From positions 62,001 to 126,000 of the forward strand of contig QRDG01002506.1 in the NCBI GenBank assembly GCA_012064385.1: a DNA stretch of 64,000 nt. Reading direction: 5' to 3'. This document shows positions 1 through 11,556 of this stretch, in pieces. The first letter of the stretch is position 1. Each line of letters begins with the position of its first letter. This DNA is from Puccinellia tenuiflora. Its lineage: Eukaryota; Streptophyta; Magnoliopsida; Poales; Poaceae. The position numbers and the translations under genes are program-made. The notes beneath the pieces are model-generated. The model was not told the origin of the DNA. It did not search any database and saw only the letters and a program-made list of their open reading frames with translations.

Positions 1-3000
1 GAACTCAGCAAGATACACTTACGTAACCGTTCACGATACCAAGACACTCCCTGTATAGCTACCGACATAACTCTATGTCTTATGACGAAGTGAATCCGGC
101 ACGTCCCCAACTCATGAGCGATGCCTAGCTCCGGAACCTTCACAAGACTAGCCCCGACCACAACTATGCAGTATCCGACTAGACTTGCCAAGTGGGTATC
201 ATCAAAGGAGGCTTGACAGGTTACATAGGCTATGGCTCTCCCATTTGGGCGACAGTGGTAGTGCTTTTGTTGTTCAGATTAGTGGCACTATGGACTGACC
301 CGATCAATGTTTGGAGGGGGTTTCATTTAGTCCAGTTTCATTCAACAACAAGTCCAAACAACAGAGGATTAGTCCAACACAATAAAGGATTAGTCCAACA
401 CAAAAAGTATAATATCACTTCAACTTAAGTCCATAAGCAAACATAAGCCACATGATAGTTCAAGCAATATATAGTTAGTTCGCATCGACCGGGTGACTAT
501 AGGGCCACCACTGATCAAGCAAAGAAATAAATAAAAATAGTTAGTCCAATCAATGGTTAGTTTGCATTGACCGTGTGACTATAAGGCCACCACTGATCAA
601 GCAAAGAAATAAATAAAAATAGTTAGTCCAATCAATGGTTAGTTTGGATTGACCGGGTGACTATAAGGCCACCACTGATCAAGCAAAGAAATAAATAAAA
701 ATAGTAACCCTAGGTGGTTAGCGTCAACCGGGCGACTGTGGCGGAGATACCTCCGACCAGCGTCACCATAGATCAACTAAATAAATTAGTGGAGGCGTCC
801 ACACGATCCCGTTCCTCCATTCCATTGACTGCGGCAGTTTCCCCAGTCCATTGTCGCCGGAATGGGGAGTGGTGCATGGTACCGTCCAACACACGCCACA
901 ACTCTACAGAGAAGTACGGTTCAATCCAATTGGGCAGGACCCAACGTGTATTTAGTCGGGGTACCAGAACTCAACCCGCGGGTCATGGGTTTATCGTATT
1001 ACAGGTATGAAAACAAAGCCATGATATCTCATGATGCACAGTTGACAGGATATAAACAAAAAAATACACATATATGGCATGGTAATATGCAAACAACAAT
1101 CATCGCTTGAGTGTTCTTATCAAGTGGTTAGCTTGCCTTCGACGATCGACGCCATTTGGCTTGCAGGTCACGGACATGTCGCGGGTTAGGGTCTCAATTC
1201 GCCAGTACTGTGGAATATACCTATGTATGGGTATATGGGTGCTGAGCATACAAACATTTTACAAAAACATAAAAGCTATATCACTGGATAAAGCTTTTCA
1301 AACTATGAATTTATAAATTTGAATCACCTCAAACGGAGCTAGGGATCAAAAGTTACGGCCGGGCGACGGATAGCTATCTGCTGCTTACTCGAAAAACTAG
1401 AGTGGGCTGCTTCAGAGCTGGGCTGGGCTGGTCGTGCACCTCCTTGAAAGTGCGCTTTCTCTGAGAAGAAACGTAAAACTGAGAAAAAAAATTACGCTTT
1501 CAGCTAGCTCATTCTACAATGATTGGCTTCTTCAACCTCATGTCCGAGAGCTGCTCGTGGACGGCCGAGAGACGACCGAGTCGCCGACCACCAGGGCAGC
1601 TAGGCCGCCGGCCGACGGCATGGACGGGCGTGCTGCGCTCCACCACGCCAGTGATGGCCTCTGTCGGAGGGGTGGGGGCCATGGTTGCATCGCCCTCGAG
1701 CTCGCCCAGTTCGGCCCGCACGGCCATGGCGAGTCGTGCACGAACTCGACGATGCCGAGCAGCTTTTGGTCTTTGGAGAGGTGGGGGAGTAAGAGGAGGG
1801 TGGCTAGAGTCCCTAAGCAGGTTTAACCTGAGAACGGTCGGGCTAGAGCTCGCCATGGTCGATGAACCGACGGTGACGTCCTCAGCCGAACCGGAGCAGG
1901 GCTCCACCGTTCCGCAGCTAGAGAGGCAGAGGTGTTCCAGGGGATGGAGAGTGAGGTGTGTGGCGTGGGTGGAGCTCATGTTGCTCCTTATATAGGCAGG
2001 GAACAAGGAGATGGACAATGACACGTCGATTCAATGCAACAGCTTAGCTCAAAAAAAATGAAGGAAGGGATAAGAATGGGGAGCTAGATAGGGAGGTCGA
2101 GCTGTACGAATATCACTCTACAACGAAGCTAATGTGTGGTGGGTTAGGCAGGGTTTAGGGCTAAGCAGGTTTAGATCAAGCCAAGGCGTGCGTCCACGAC
2201 GTCTAGAGCGCGACGCGAGCGGCATTGTCGCGTTCCCATTGACTCAGAGCACCAAACGGAAAACGGCTTCATCACTGTGTTTGTCGGGACGAGGGCAACA
2301 CAACAAAACAAGAAACCATCAAAGGCGGCAACCTTTGTTGTACAAAGTTTGCAGAAAACCTAGGGTGCACCAGGTGCTCGATGAAATGACCAAGGCCTTG
2401 CACATCTCAGAAAAATCCCCAAAATTCACAGTAGGCTATAATAGATGTATATAGTATGTGTGTGTAGTTTGAGCTCAATTGGGAACTTAGAGGTTGGTCA
2501 AATAGTGTGGTGTCCAAAAATGCCCTAATGGCATGGGTATGCCATGTGCACTTAATAAAATGATATTGATCTGATATTGTGGGTATATGGTTATATATGG
2601 GAGGTTGTCAATTTGGAAAAGTGTAAATGCCAAATGATTTTTGTAGCTAGGGATTGCTTTGGAAATTGCAATTAGGCATGAAAAGGGCATTACAAATGAA
2701 GTACCCCAAATATTGCTCAAATGAGGTTGGGACAATGGAGTGAAATGTTCAGGAGGTAGAATTATGCATATGACCAAAATTGTAGAATTTCTGGATGAGT
2801 GTAAGGTGTCTAGATAATTTTTGGATTGAAAATGGCATAATAGAGAATACGAATAAACTTGGAAATATTGCGTGGGACTATGGAATATTCTTCCATGGGA
2901 GTGATGTATATGTATGAGGGAACCATCTGTTAGCTTGGTGGAATTTATTTCAAGCTGTAATTGTAGTGGTGGCTTTGGTAGGATAGACGGAAGGGGTTTT

Positions 3001-3219
3001 GGAATCTCCAATGGAACCAATGTTTGACAGACAAAACAATGGCATGGAAATGTGGTGGAGGTTGACAGAGATCGAGGATTATTGGGAAATTTCTATAAGA
3101 GCGAAACCAAAGTCAAATCAAAGACCTACAGTTTCAAAGAAAACATTTGAAAATAGAAAAGTTTTTCAGGTGTGAGAAAACACTACTAAAATTAGGGACG
3201 GATTTTTTTGGGTGTTACA
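1..3219 (-). repeat. LTR1: long chromovirus-type LTR, minus strand, left end outside window
   Basis: Read on the minus strand it starts TGTAACACCC at 3219 and runs off the window at base 1. Segments 1-430 and 700-1110 are clearly homologous to 11940-12290 and 12600-12960 in LTR E, with shared stretches such as AGTGAATCCGGCACGTCCCC. A minus-strand TATA box (CCTATATAAG, about 1986-1995) lies beside a GC-rich block (1510-2000), the layout of the other long LTRs here. No internal region adjoins it, so it may be a solo LTR. The GC-rich reading frames at 1434-2024 overlap on both strands and look non-coding. Confidence 0.7.
474..715. repeat. Tandem repeat, 82-bp unit, about 3 copies, inside LTR1
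   Basis: The motif GCCACCACTGATCAAGCAAA recurs at 504, 586 and 668, an exact 82-bp period. A diverged fourth unit follows at 716-800. The unit is related to the 75-bp repeat inside LTR E at about 12360-12660 (shared GACCGGGYGAC...GACCAG pattern), so this is an LTR subrepeat that varies in copy number. Confidence 0.85.
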
Positions 3220-3603
3220 CCCCCCCCACCACCGCCGCCGTTCCCCATCGATGCGCCTCCCCGCAGCCGTTCCCCGTAGTTGTGCCCTACCCGGTTGTTG
3301 CGCCTCCCTGCCGCCGTTCCACGATCGCTGCGCCTCCCCGTCGTCGTATGTGCGCCCCTTCCTGCCTCTGCCGATATGTAGACATGTTTTAATGTATTTT
3401 TTTGGGGATGCTTTCCAGGTAGGCCCATGGAGCCGGAAAGTGGACCCTCCAAGACCAAGAAGGCCCAAGCCGGGTTACACTTCAAGCAACATGGGCTGGG
3501 CTAGGAACAAGTCGGAAAGCCCGCCACGACTTAGCTAAAGGGAAAGGACACGGAAAAGACCAGAGTCCCAATACAACCCGGAGTACCAACTTGGGAGGCA
3601 AGG
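3220..3603. other. Unassigned GC-rich spacer between LTR1 and M
   Basis: It begins with a C run and CCG/CGC-rich sequence (3220-3350), followed by a stretch rich in AAGGCCCAAGCC-like words. No coding region, TSD or recognisable element end was found. It may be a remnant of an older element into which LTR1 and M inserted. Confidence 0.4.
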
Positions 3604-6600
3604 TGTAGCGCCTCGATCCCGGAATTATACAGAGAGACTATGTAACCCACAGGCTATGCTACACAATCAAAGGACAATGGGATTATCGCTCCTACGCAAC
3701 ACCTCGATCATGCCATAAACACTGGCATAGCTATCAATGCATAATAAGGAGATCAAGACTTATGGAACAACTGGCACATCACAGACTCCACGACACAAGA
3801 GATCATATAGCAACTCATATAGCGAGAAAGATAACAAATTACACAACAGAGGTCACATACCCAACATCACAACATGCGGAAGCGAATTTAGTTGTCTAAC
3901 AACAAGATCCAAATTATGGCCTAAGAGGCCTACATTAACAAATATCCCAGCCAGCCTGTTCCACGACATCCCAAGCTGCCACCTAGGAACCCCAGACTAC
4001 TCGTCGATGTCAATGAAGAACCCACCTTCCTGCTCGGTGACGTCCTCCTGTCAAACAAGTAATAATCAACAAAGAGAGACTGAGTACGACGTACTCGCAA
4101 GTTTCGTAGGGCGATATAGGCCCCATGCTGATTGGCTCTAAAGCTGTATGGTATTTATTCTGCATAAAGCTAGTTTTCGTTTTTAAAAGACATGACTCCT
4201 GGCATTCGACTACTCAGAAGGTTTTTCAGAAAGGGGATAAGATGATAAACTTTTATCTTCGGTTCACATTGAACCAATAGTATCCAGAATCCACCACTCA
4301 TCTCCACCAAGGCACTCCCTCGAATTACCCTCGAGGAAATGAACCTTTTAACACACGTTGCCAAGTTGCAACCTCTAGTTGCCAAATTTTAATTAAGGTT
4401 CAGGTTTTCTATGAGCTAATCCGCCTTTCCCAAGATTTGTCCATAACCGTGGACACGGCTTTTCGAAAAGATTAAACCCTGCAGGGGTGTACTGTTTTTA
4501 CCACCGGTACCGTCCAACCCCTTGCCTATACAATCATCTCTTTTCTGGGGAAAGCTGGCAGGGCGGGCGCGGTTAAACCTTTACCTTGCATGAGACTATC
4601 CAAGGGTCATCGTGACCGCAGGACAAGTTTACCCAGCCTATTTCAGCCCCTGCCCCCATCACCACATCCTAAACACCACTGTCCTCATCACGCCTTCCTC
4701 CAACCTGCAACACACACGCAAATGGAAAGCGCAAACTAGAGGACCCTTGGATACGCCCGCACAATTTATTCGGTTAGTAAGGATTCCATATGTCCCACCG
4801 TTGGAAGCACGCTCGGTTATTGGTTCTAGCTAAAAGCACTCTCAGCCTAGGCGGCAAGAATGAGGCAAAACACCATCCCCCGATGGCAACTCATACAAGC
4901 CTTTAAGCATTTTATTATTTACCATGAGTATCCACCATGTCCGAACATTCCATCAATTTATAAGCATGGAAGTAATCACCGGACCACTAAGCATTCGACT
5001 AAGCATGGCTAAGCATAGCTAAGCATATAGTACATCAGTTATAATTTTTACTCAGGCCATCACATCATACCTATGGTTCATCGGAAGGAAAACATATAAT
5101 GGTTTAGGGAGCATGCAACTCATAGGATACTCTATAGTTTGACCAAAAGTTGACATTGGAATCGATTGCAATACTATGGTGGATAAAATATTTATATAAA
5201 ACAATAGGAAGATATACGCCAAGAAGGTTAGGTTATCTCTTGCCTTGCTGACGGAGCGTGTAGCACGGATCGTCAAGGTACGGGGGTGGAACCTCGACTC
5301 CTGAATCTATCGATACCCAAACAATAACAGAAGAACAAATAAATAACAGGCATACAAGAGGTGCAATGCACAATCATGATGACATGTCAAGTTTATGCAC
5401 TGATATCATCCTTTATTTTATCCAACAAATTAAATGGAGTGCCAATTAATTGGTGCAATTATTTGGAAGCAACCCCATATTTAACTTGACATGAATGTGG
5501 CTTTTAAATTATTACATTACTAAGATGTGGCTTAAATATGCATGAACATGACATGAATAGATAGGTATTGTTCTACGGATTATTTTGGTACCTCGTTTGC
5601 AAGTTTCCGAGTAACGATGAATAAACGGTGAATTAAATGATTATTCAAATTTAATTCCTTTAACCATTTAAAGAAAAACATCAAAGGAAAAATTGTTGTC
5701 ATGTTGTGAAATTTACATAACTAGTTAGCCCTTGCTTTACAGATCAATTTGGTATATCATTTGTGGGATTTGGATTAATAGAAATTAAGTTATGAATTTT
5801 CCCAAAATTAACTGTTGGCTCCGTACTTCCGGCTAACTACTCGGTAGTACCGGTCAAGGTCGGTACTTCAGGTAAAACTTCCGAGCTACTTCCGGAAATT
5901 AATAGAAGGTTCCAGTACCGAAACAACTCATTGTCGATACTACCGGCTAACTACCCGGTAGTACCGGTCAAGATCGGTACTTCCGGTAAAACTTCCGAGC
6001 TACTTACGGAAATTAACAGAAGGTTCTAGTACCGAAACAACTCACGGTCGGTACTACCGGCTAACTACCCGATAGTACCGGTCAAGGTCGGTACTTCCGG
6101 TAAAACTTCCGAGCTACTTCCAGAAATTATCAGAAACATCCAGTACCGAAAAGCCTCTCGGTCGGTACTTCCGACGAAGGCTTTTGAGCATGAACGGTGC
6201 GTGCGCGCGGTGACCGCGATGACGATGAGCACGTGCACGGATCCATCGACGCACTACGTTAGGGGAAGTGCTAATAGGCGCAAACGATGCACGGGACTAC
6301 GGCGAGCTAAGAGGTAGCGGCGCCAGGACCAAGAGGTCACCGGAGTGGTGTCCACGGCGAGGTGCAGCGGCGGCCGGCGGCGAGCCAAGGCGACGCCGTG
6401 GAACTAGGGAGAAGGGAGAGGAACGGGGTGTCCAGGAGAAGCTCAAGCTCACCCTGAGTGTGTTGGAGGATTCGAGGAAGGCTGGGGAGGTCGGGAGGCG
6501 ACGAGCGCATGCGCGATGCGCGGTGGCTGCTGGTCGGCTGGAAGCAGGGAAGGTCGGGCGGCCCGGTCGATTCCCGGCGCCCCTCTTCGATTCCTTGGAC

Positions 6601-7381
6601 GAGGAGGTAGCTGACGTCGAGGCGAAGTGATTGGCGGTCGTCGATCTGCTCGGAGCGGCTCCTAGCGGCGGCGATGCATGGTGGACGGCGGCGAGGCGAC
6701 GTCGACAGTAGAGCTAGGGTTAGGGTTTCTCTACGGGAAAAAACAGGTAGGGAATGGAGTGAGGAGGAGCAGGTGGGCGTCGTGCTGGCGTGCTTAGCCT
6801 CCGACGGAGCAGGTAGCGCGTGCGGGCGCGAGGCGACATGGCGGCATGGTGCCAGGGCGCACTGTGGCGACAGGGACGATGACTCGTCGGTACTTCCGGC
6901 TAACGCCGGTAGTACCGACGGATCCATTCAAAAACAGTGGCTTGCTATTTTATTTGGTCACTTAAACAACCCCAAAAATTCTATAAAAATTTAGGGAGTC
7001 TCTCCATAAGATAAGGAAACTCACCATATTTTTATTTGGAATTTTGGAACAGCTTAACATGGTTCAAAAATTAGTGCTGGTTTAAACCACATTTGAAGTT
7101 TTGAAATTTGGAAACAATTTGGAGGCCATGCCATTGGTTTCTTAGTTATTGTTTTGAACTTAGGGAACTTCTTGGACAAATATGTTCACTTGCCATGATA
7201 TGATTTGTACCATTGCTTGCATTTCATGGTTTGGAGGTTTGGGAAGGTTTTGCTTCCCTTTTAATTGTTTTCAAGTGTTGCTTGTTAAACTTAGCAATTT
7301 AAAGCATGCCATGATGCAAACATGAAATGCAAAAGTGGAAAATTTATTCATATTTTCAGGTACCAAACTGGGGCTGTTACA
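3604..7381 (-). repeat. 3' LTR of minus-strand chromovirus M (Tekay-like)
   Basis: The plus strand starts TGTAGCGCCTCG at 3604 and ends GGGGCTGTTACA at 7381, so on the minus strand it is TGTAACAGCCCC...GGCGCTACA, a proper TG...CA pair. A polypurine tract (minus GTAAGGGGGTAGATT) abuts the 7381 end and is preceded by an integrase chromodomain stub, which fixes this as the 3' LTR. Length is 3778 bp, within the known range for Tekay/Del-type LTRs. The left end resembles that of B (TGTAGCACCC). Confidence 0.8.
5831..6172. repeat. Tandem repeat, 114-bp unit, 3 copies, in M LTR
   Basis: GGCTAACTAC recurs at 5831, 5945 and 6059, an exact 114-bp period. The units contain CCGGTAGTACCGG-type short palindromes and ACTTCCGGTAAAACTTCCGAG. 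A degenerate partial unit reappears near 6890-6925 (TACTTCCGGCTAACGCCGG). Confidence 0.9.
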
Positions 7382-7579
7382 AATCTACCCCCCTTACAGG
7401 AATCTCGTCCTGAGATTCTAGGCTTGAGTGAAGAAGGCGGGATATTCCTGACGAAGACTAGTTTCACGTTCCCAAGTTGCTTCTTCTTCGGAATGGTTAG
7501 ATCACTGGATTTTGAGGAACTTGATAACCTTGTTATGGGTCTTCCTTTCCGCTTCATCCAAGATGCGGATAGGATGCTC
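7382..7579 (-). pseudogene. C-terminal integrase chromodomain of element M, interrupted
   Basis: The minus strand reads in one frame from the F insertion site toward the LTR. It starts EHPIRILDEAERK and continues through a motif containing SEEEATWERE, then EYPAFF and a stop. This is the chromodomain found at the end of Tekay/Del-type chromovirus integrase, where it is thought to guide integration to modified histones. One in-frame TGA replaces the residue after FLKIQ, where related chromodomains have a conserved Trp. Only about 66 residues remain; the rest of pol was displaced by F and is not in the window. A polypurine tract and M's LTR follow. Confidence 0.8.
7575..7579. other. Left target-site copy (TGCTC) of insertion F
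   Basis: These five bases directly precede TGTCACATCCC at 7580. No matching TGCTC follows the right end of F, because F stops at the N at 10591. Confidence 0.45.
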
Positions 7580-10500
7580 TGTCACATCCCAATTTTTGTA
7601 ACCAGAGAAAACCCTTTTATGAGGAGTGAAAATTTCAGAACCAACAAAAACTTTTCTATTATTTCATGTGATGCCTATTTTGTCTCCTATTATTTCATGT
7701 GATGCTTGTTTGACGTTTAAATTGTTTGCTTAGTTACATATCTATAAAACAATAAATCACTTAACAAGGAACAAATAACCAATCTTAGTGACCCTAAGTG
7801 AATCAAAATTGGAATGTGACCTAAAAATAAAATAAACAAACCCTAGCTACCCGAAACCCTAAATTCTCTTTTCCTCTATTCTTTTCCCTTCCACACTAAA
7901 TCCTTTTAAGAAAGTTATTTCTTTTATACCAATCAGAGGGGAGGTGAGTTGGCCTCCCACTTCACCTCTGCTTTAACTTTTCTAAAAATATTTTCCTTAG
8001 AATAAAATTTAAAAAATTAGATTTCTTTTCTCTCTTTAATTTTGGGAAAAAAATGAAGGAAACCACATTTCCTTTTTCACCAAAAATCCAAGAAAAATCC
8101 AGTTAACTCCTCAAACTTTTAAACACTCACATGTGAGACCAAATCATCTCAAGTTAATTCAAAAGTTCGGGTAGGCATTCTGCCGAACACGTTATGGGCA
8201 CAAACTTGACAATTTTCGAAATCTGAGTTCAACCCTATGGTAAAATGGTAAAAACCGACCCTAGCTCTTCCTCATAGTGCCAGCCACTCCCCACTTGCTT
8301 TTACCCAACAGTGATGACCAAAACCCGCAGGATCTTGGCCACCCGAGCCCCCATGCTCACCCCTCTCTCCACTCTCTCACCCAGCCTCCCTCTCACCCCC
8401 AATCGACGTCTGCCGCCCTGCTGATGGGGCACCGCGCCCCCACACGCCAGCAGCCCATTGACACACCCCTCCGCTCTCCCTATTTCTTCTCCCTCACGCC
8501 ACCGCAGCTGCCCACTCGGGCGTGGAGATAGCAAGGCGCGAGAGCCTCCTGGGCCTCGCCATTACTCCCATCTGCCCTCCTCTCTCCATTGGGCAGCACC
8601 CCGCACACCTGGATCCCCTCTCCGACCGAATCCCACTCGGCCAACCGTTGCTCGCCGCCACTGTGGGCACCGCCGCGTTCCCGACCAGCCTCTCAACCCT
8701 AGCTCTCGCCACTGCGCCAGCGCACGCGGATGAGTGACGTGGTTTACACCACCACCGCAACGCCCCTGTTCCTACCCGACATCCACACCTGTCCGCTATC
8801 AAACACCATGGCTGCACTCTGGGCTTTCACCACCCCGATCTCCAGCTCAGCTCTCCCGCGCTTGTTTCGCCACCAAAATCCTAGCCCGCGCCCGAGAGAC
8901 GTTGCCGCACCGCCCCGCCCGCCAATGGCGAGCCCTTGACCTCTATCTCTCTCCCCCTGCACCTTGCCCACCATGGACCCGTTCTGGCCTATAAAAAGGC
9001 ACCCCGAGCCCGTTCTGCAACTCGCACCACTCCCTCTCCACTCTCCCCACTCTCCCTCACTCAACACTCACCTCTCTGCTTCGCCAGGAGGGCAGAAGCG
9101 CCGTTTCCATCGCCACTGGCCGAGGAGCCCGAGCTCGTACACGCTCGGCAACTGTCGAGGTCGAGGACGACCACGCAGCCACGCTGTCACTCTCTCGCCC
9201 TCTCACTCTCTTTGTTTTTCCTCCCGTGTCCAAACGCTCACCCGCGAGCCTTCTCGTGCCCAGGTTTGCCGCCAGGAGCTCGTCGGAGGAGTTTCAGACC
9301 GAGGCCGACGAGGAGCTCGACGCCAGCGACCGAGACCTCCCCAGTACGCGCCAGTTAGCCAGCAGACCCCCTCGATCCTTCGCCTCCGTCCTCACCCTCT
9401 CCACCATCGCCAGGAACCCTCTAGGTGAGCTCCCGAGCTCGCCTCCGTCGTCTACGTCCCGGCCACCGCCCGTTTTAGGTCACCGGCGATGCGGCCGTCA
9501 CAGACCGTAGGATCTGCATCCAACGATCGCGTACCAGTTCGGTATTAGTTAGCCACTGACGAGCGGACCCCACCCGTCAGGTTTTTAAACATTTCCCGGC
9601 GCGGGAAATTCCCGTGGGCCAGCCCGTTAAGCCGAATTCATCTGGGCCCTTTTTCTTTTGTAATAGATTCAAAATATTCGAATCTGGACACATCTTAGGA
9701 TTTAAATATCTCGAGTTTGGTAGATTAAAAAAAAATTATGAAATTTTATGTACTGGTAGCTTATGAAATTTTCTACCCAACAGTACTTGTGCCACATTAA
9801 TTGGATTATTATTAAACAAATGATAAATTAATTCGAACGGAAGGTTTATTACGTAAACTAGTTTGTTTCTGATGCTCTAAATGCCCAAATAATGTGAATC
9901 CAATTTTGTTATCTCACTCCAGAGAAACTCTAGCTACCATAAAATTTTCAGATTTAATTGGGCAACATAAATTAAATGGCATCCAGATTTGTAGTTTGAC
10001 TCATTTCTGTACTGTTTAAATTATAGCATGAATTTGGTATGTCAAATGACATGAGGCCAATTTTTCTAGCTCTGTATTGTAAATATCTAGTTACCCTTAA
10101 AATTTCATAATTTTATGTTAAGCAGAAAATGATTTAGCCCTAAAACTTGACTTAAACACCTTCTGTACCAAACCAATTGTTTCTGCCAATTGGTTAATTA
10201 AAATTGACCAAATCCAATTTTCCTAGCTCACATAAGGCAAGTACTAGTTTTCCCAAAAAGGGAACATTTTTCTGAGCAACAGAAAATAAATCATGACTTA
10301 TTCGTGTTATAGCAAATTTCTACCTATTAATAATTATTATAAAATAAATGTGAATCTAAATATACCCAACCCAAATGTTTTGACTCTAGTAGGGCAGAAG
10401 CCTTCTTCAGAACCTTAGTTTATATTTGTGTGATGTTTTGTTGAGTGGTGGTGTGATTATGTGTTTTGCTTGTTAACGACGATTAGACGAGAACGTTGCC

Positions 10501-10590
10501 GGAGATTTCGAGGAAGGAGGTTTTGTCGACCAAGAATATCAAGACCAAGGACAAGTTGCTGACCAAGGCAAGCCACCCATTTTATCATAC
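7580..10590 (+). repeat. F: long chromovirus-type LTR, plus strand, right end missing
   Basis: It starts TGTCACATCCC inside M's chromodomain. A GC-rich block (8300-9530) carries a TATA box (CTATAAAAAG, 8989-8998). Several short blocks match LTR L in the same order: GCCAGGAGCTCG (about 9272 and 46262), ACCCCACCCGTCAG (about 9568 and 46557) and TTTGTTTCTGATGCTCT (about 9863 and 46866). Therefore F and L are the same LTR family. It ends at an ambiguous base with no CA terminus or target copy. Overlapping GC-rich reading frames on both strands at 8277-9510 are not credible genes. Confidence 0.7.
8989..8998 (+). promoter_or_regulatory. TATA box of LTR F
   Basis: CTATAAAAAG lies about 1.4 kb into the LTR, followed by a GC-rich presumed leader. 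LTR L has the equivalent CTATAAATGG at 46031. Confidence 0.6.
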
Positions 10591-10591
10591 N
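10591..10591. other. Ambiguous base N at an element junction
   Basis: This is the only non-ACGT base in the window. It lies exactly between the truncated end of F and the TG of LTR K. It may mark a gap or an uncertain join. Confidence 0.9.
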
Positions 10592-11556
10592 TGTCGCAAC
10601 AGTGGAACACGGGGTTCCCCTGATGCGGTCAAAGTGGGCCCACCTCCTATGGGCACACCAAGAAGGCGAACAAGGCCAATGTTCAAGACTGGGAGATGGG
10701 CCCCCCATCTGCCCCACGGCGACCAGGCAAGCACGACATCGACAACCACAGCTAAGGACCAGGGGACCTTCCGGGGCCCCCTTCAACTCGACAGACGATG
10801 CGGAGGTCCCGGGAACCCCGATGCCCGGCAGGAGGCCAGGCTCATCCCCGGGATCTAACCTCTGCACACGCGAAGAGGATAGGCTCGCCAGCTCCGGTTG
10901 GAGGCTCCTAAAAGACTTGGGTGCCAAGAAGATGGAGGCGCCGTGGGGGGGACAGGGTCAGAAAAAGGTGTCAACCTCTATTCGTCCGCCCTGCAAAAGG
11001 TGGGCGACCACACCTAACCCCCCTCAGAAGAATCCTTGGACAAGAAGAATCCACGTCACCCCCGAAGAAGAACCCAGAGGGGTTTTCCCGCCAATACCCC
11101 TCCGCCCCCAAAATTGCACCTGTGGGATCCCCTTAGCCTATAAAAGGAGGATCAAGGCACCGAAGGGAAGGGAGGGATATCCAGAGAGTCAGAGGCTAGG
11201 CTAGGTAGCGCACAAGACGAAGAGTAGCATAGGCGAGAGGTGATCTCCTCCGGGTCAGGATCTGCTCGTCTTCAACCTCAAGCCGACGCCTCCCGGGTTG
11301 GCACCCGCAACCACCCCTATAAAGCTACACCATGATATACCACTCAAGCCAGACAGGCAGAATTAGGGCTGTTAGCCTCCGGACGGCCCGAACCAGGGTA
11401 AATTCCATGTGTATCTGCGTTGCTTGCTAATACGGAGATCTAAGGCGTAGACGAAGTCCTCCCGGCGAAAGACGTTTCTCAGCCTCCTTCGCGCCCATAC
11501 CGAAACTAAAAAGGGGGTATCCTTTACTCCCGGTGTCCGTGATCCAAGACACGACA
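10592..11556 (+). repeat. K: Tat-type gypsy LTR
   Basis: It starts TGTCGCAACAGTGG and ends ATCCAAGACACGACA, a TG...CA pair of 965 bp. A TATA box (CTATAAAAGG) is at 11138-11147. Its last 74 bp (11483-11556) match the 5' LTR stub of D (14852-14925) with about five differences, so K is of the D family. No primer site or gag follows and the flanks (CATAC before the N, CTTAA after) do not match. It is either a solo LTR or one joined here by recombination. Confidence 0.75.

Noticed and set aside
1434..2024. Opposed 130-171-codon frames in LTR1
   Set aside because: Mutually antisense shadows in a GC-rich LTR segment beside the minus-strand TATA box.
8277..9510. Several overlapping GC-rich open frames around a TATA box, resembling a host gene promoter and first exon
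   Set aside because: All frames on both strands are open, there is no recognisable domain, and the block aligns in order with the GC-rich part of LTR L.
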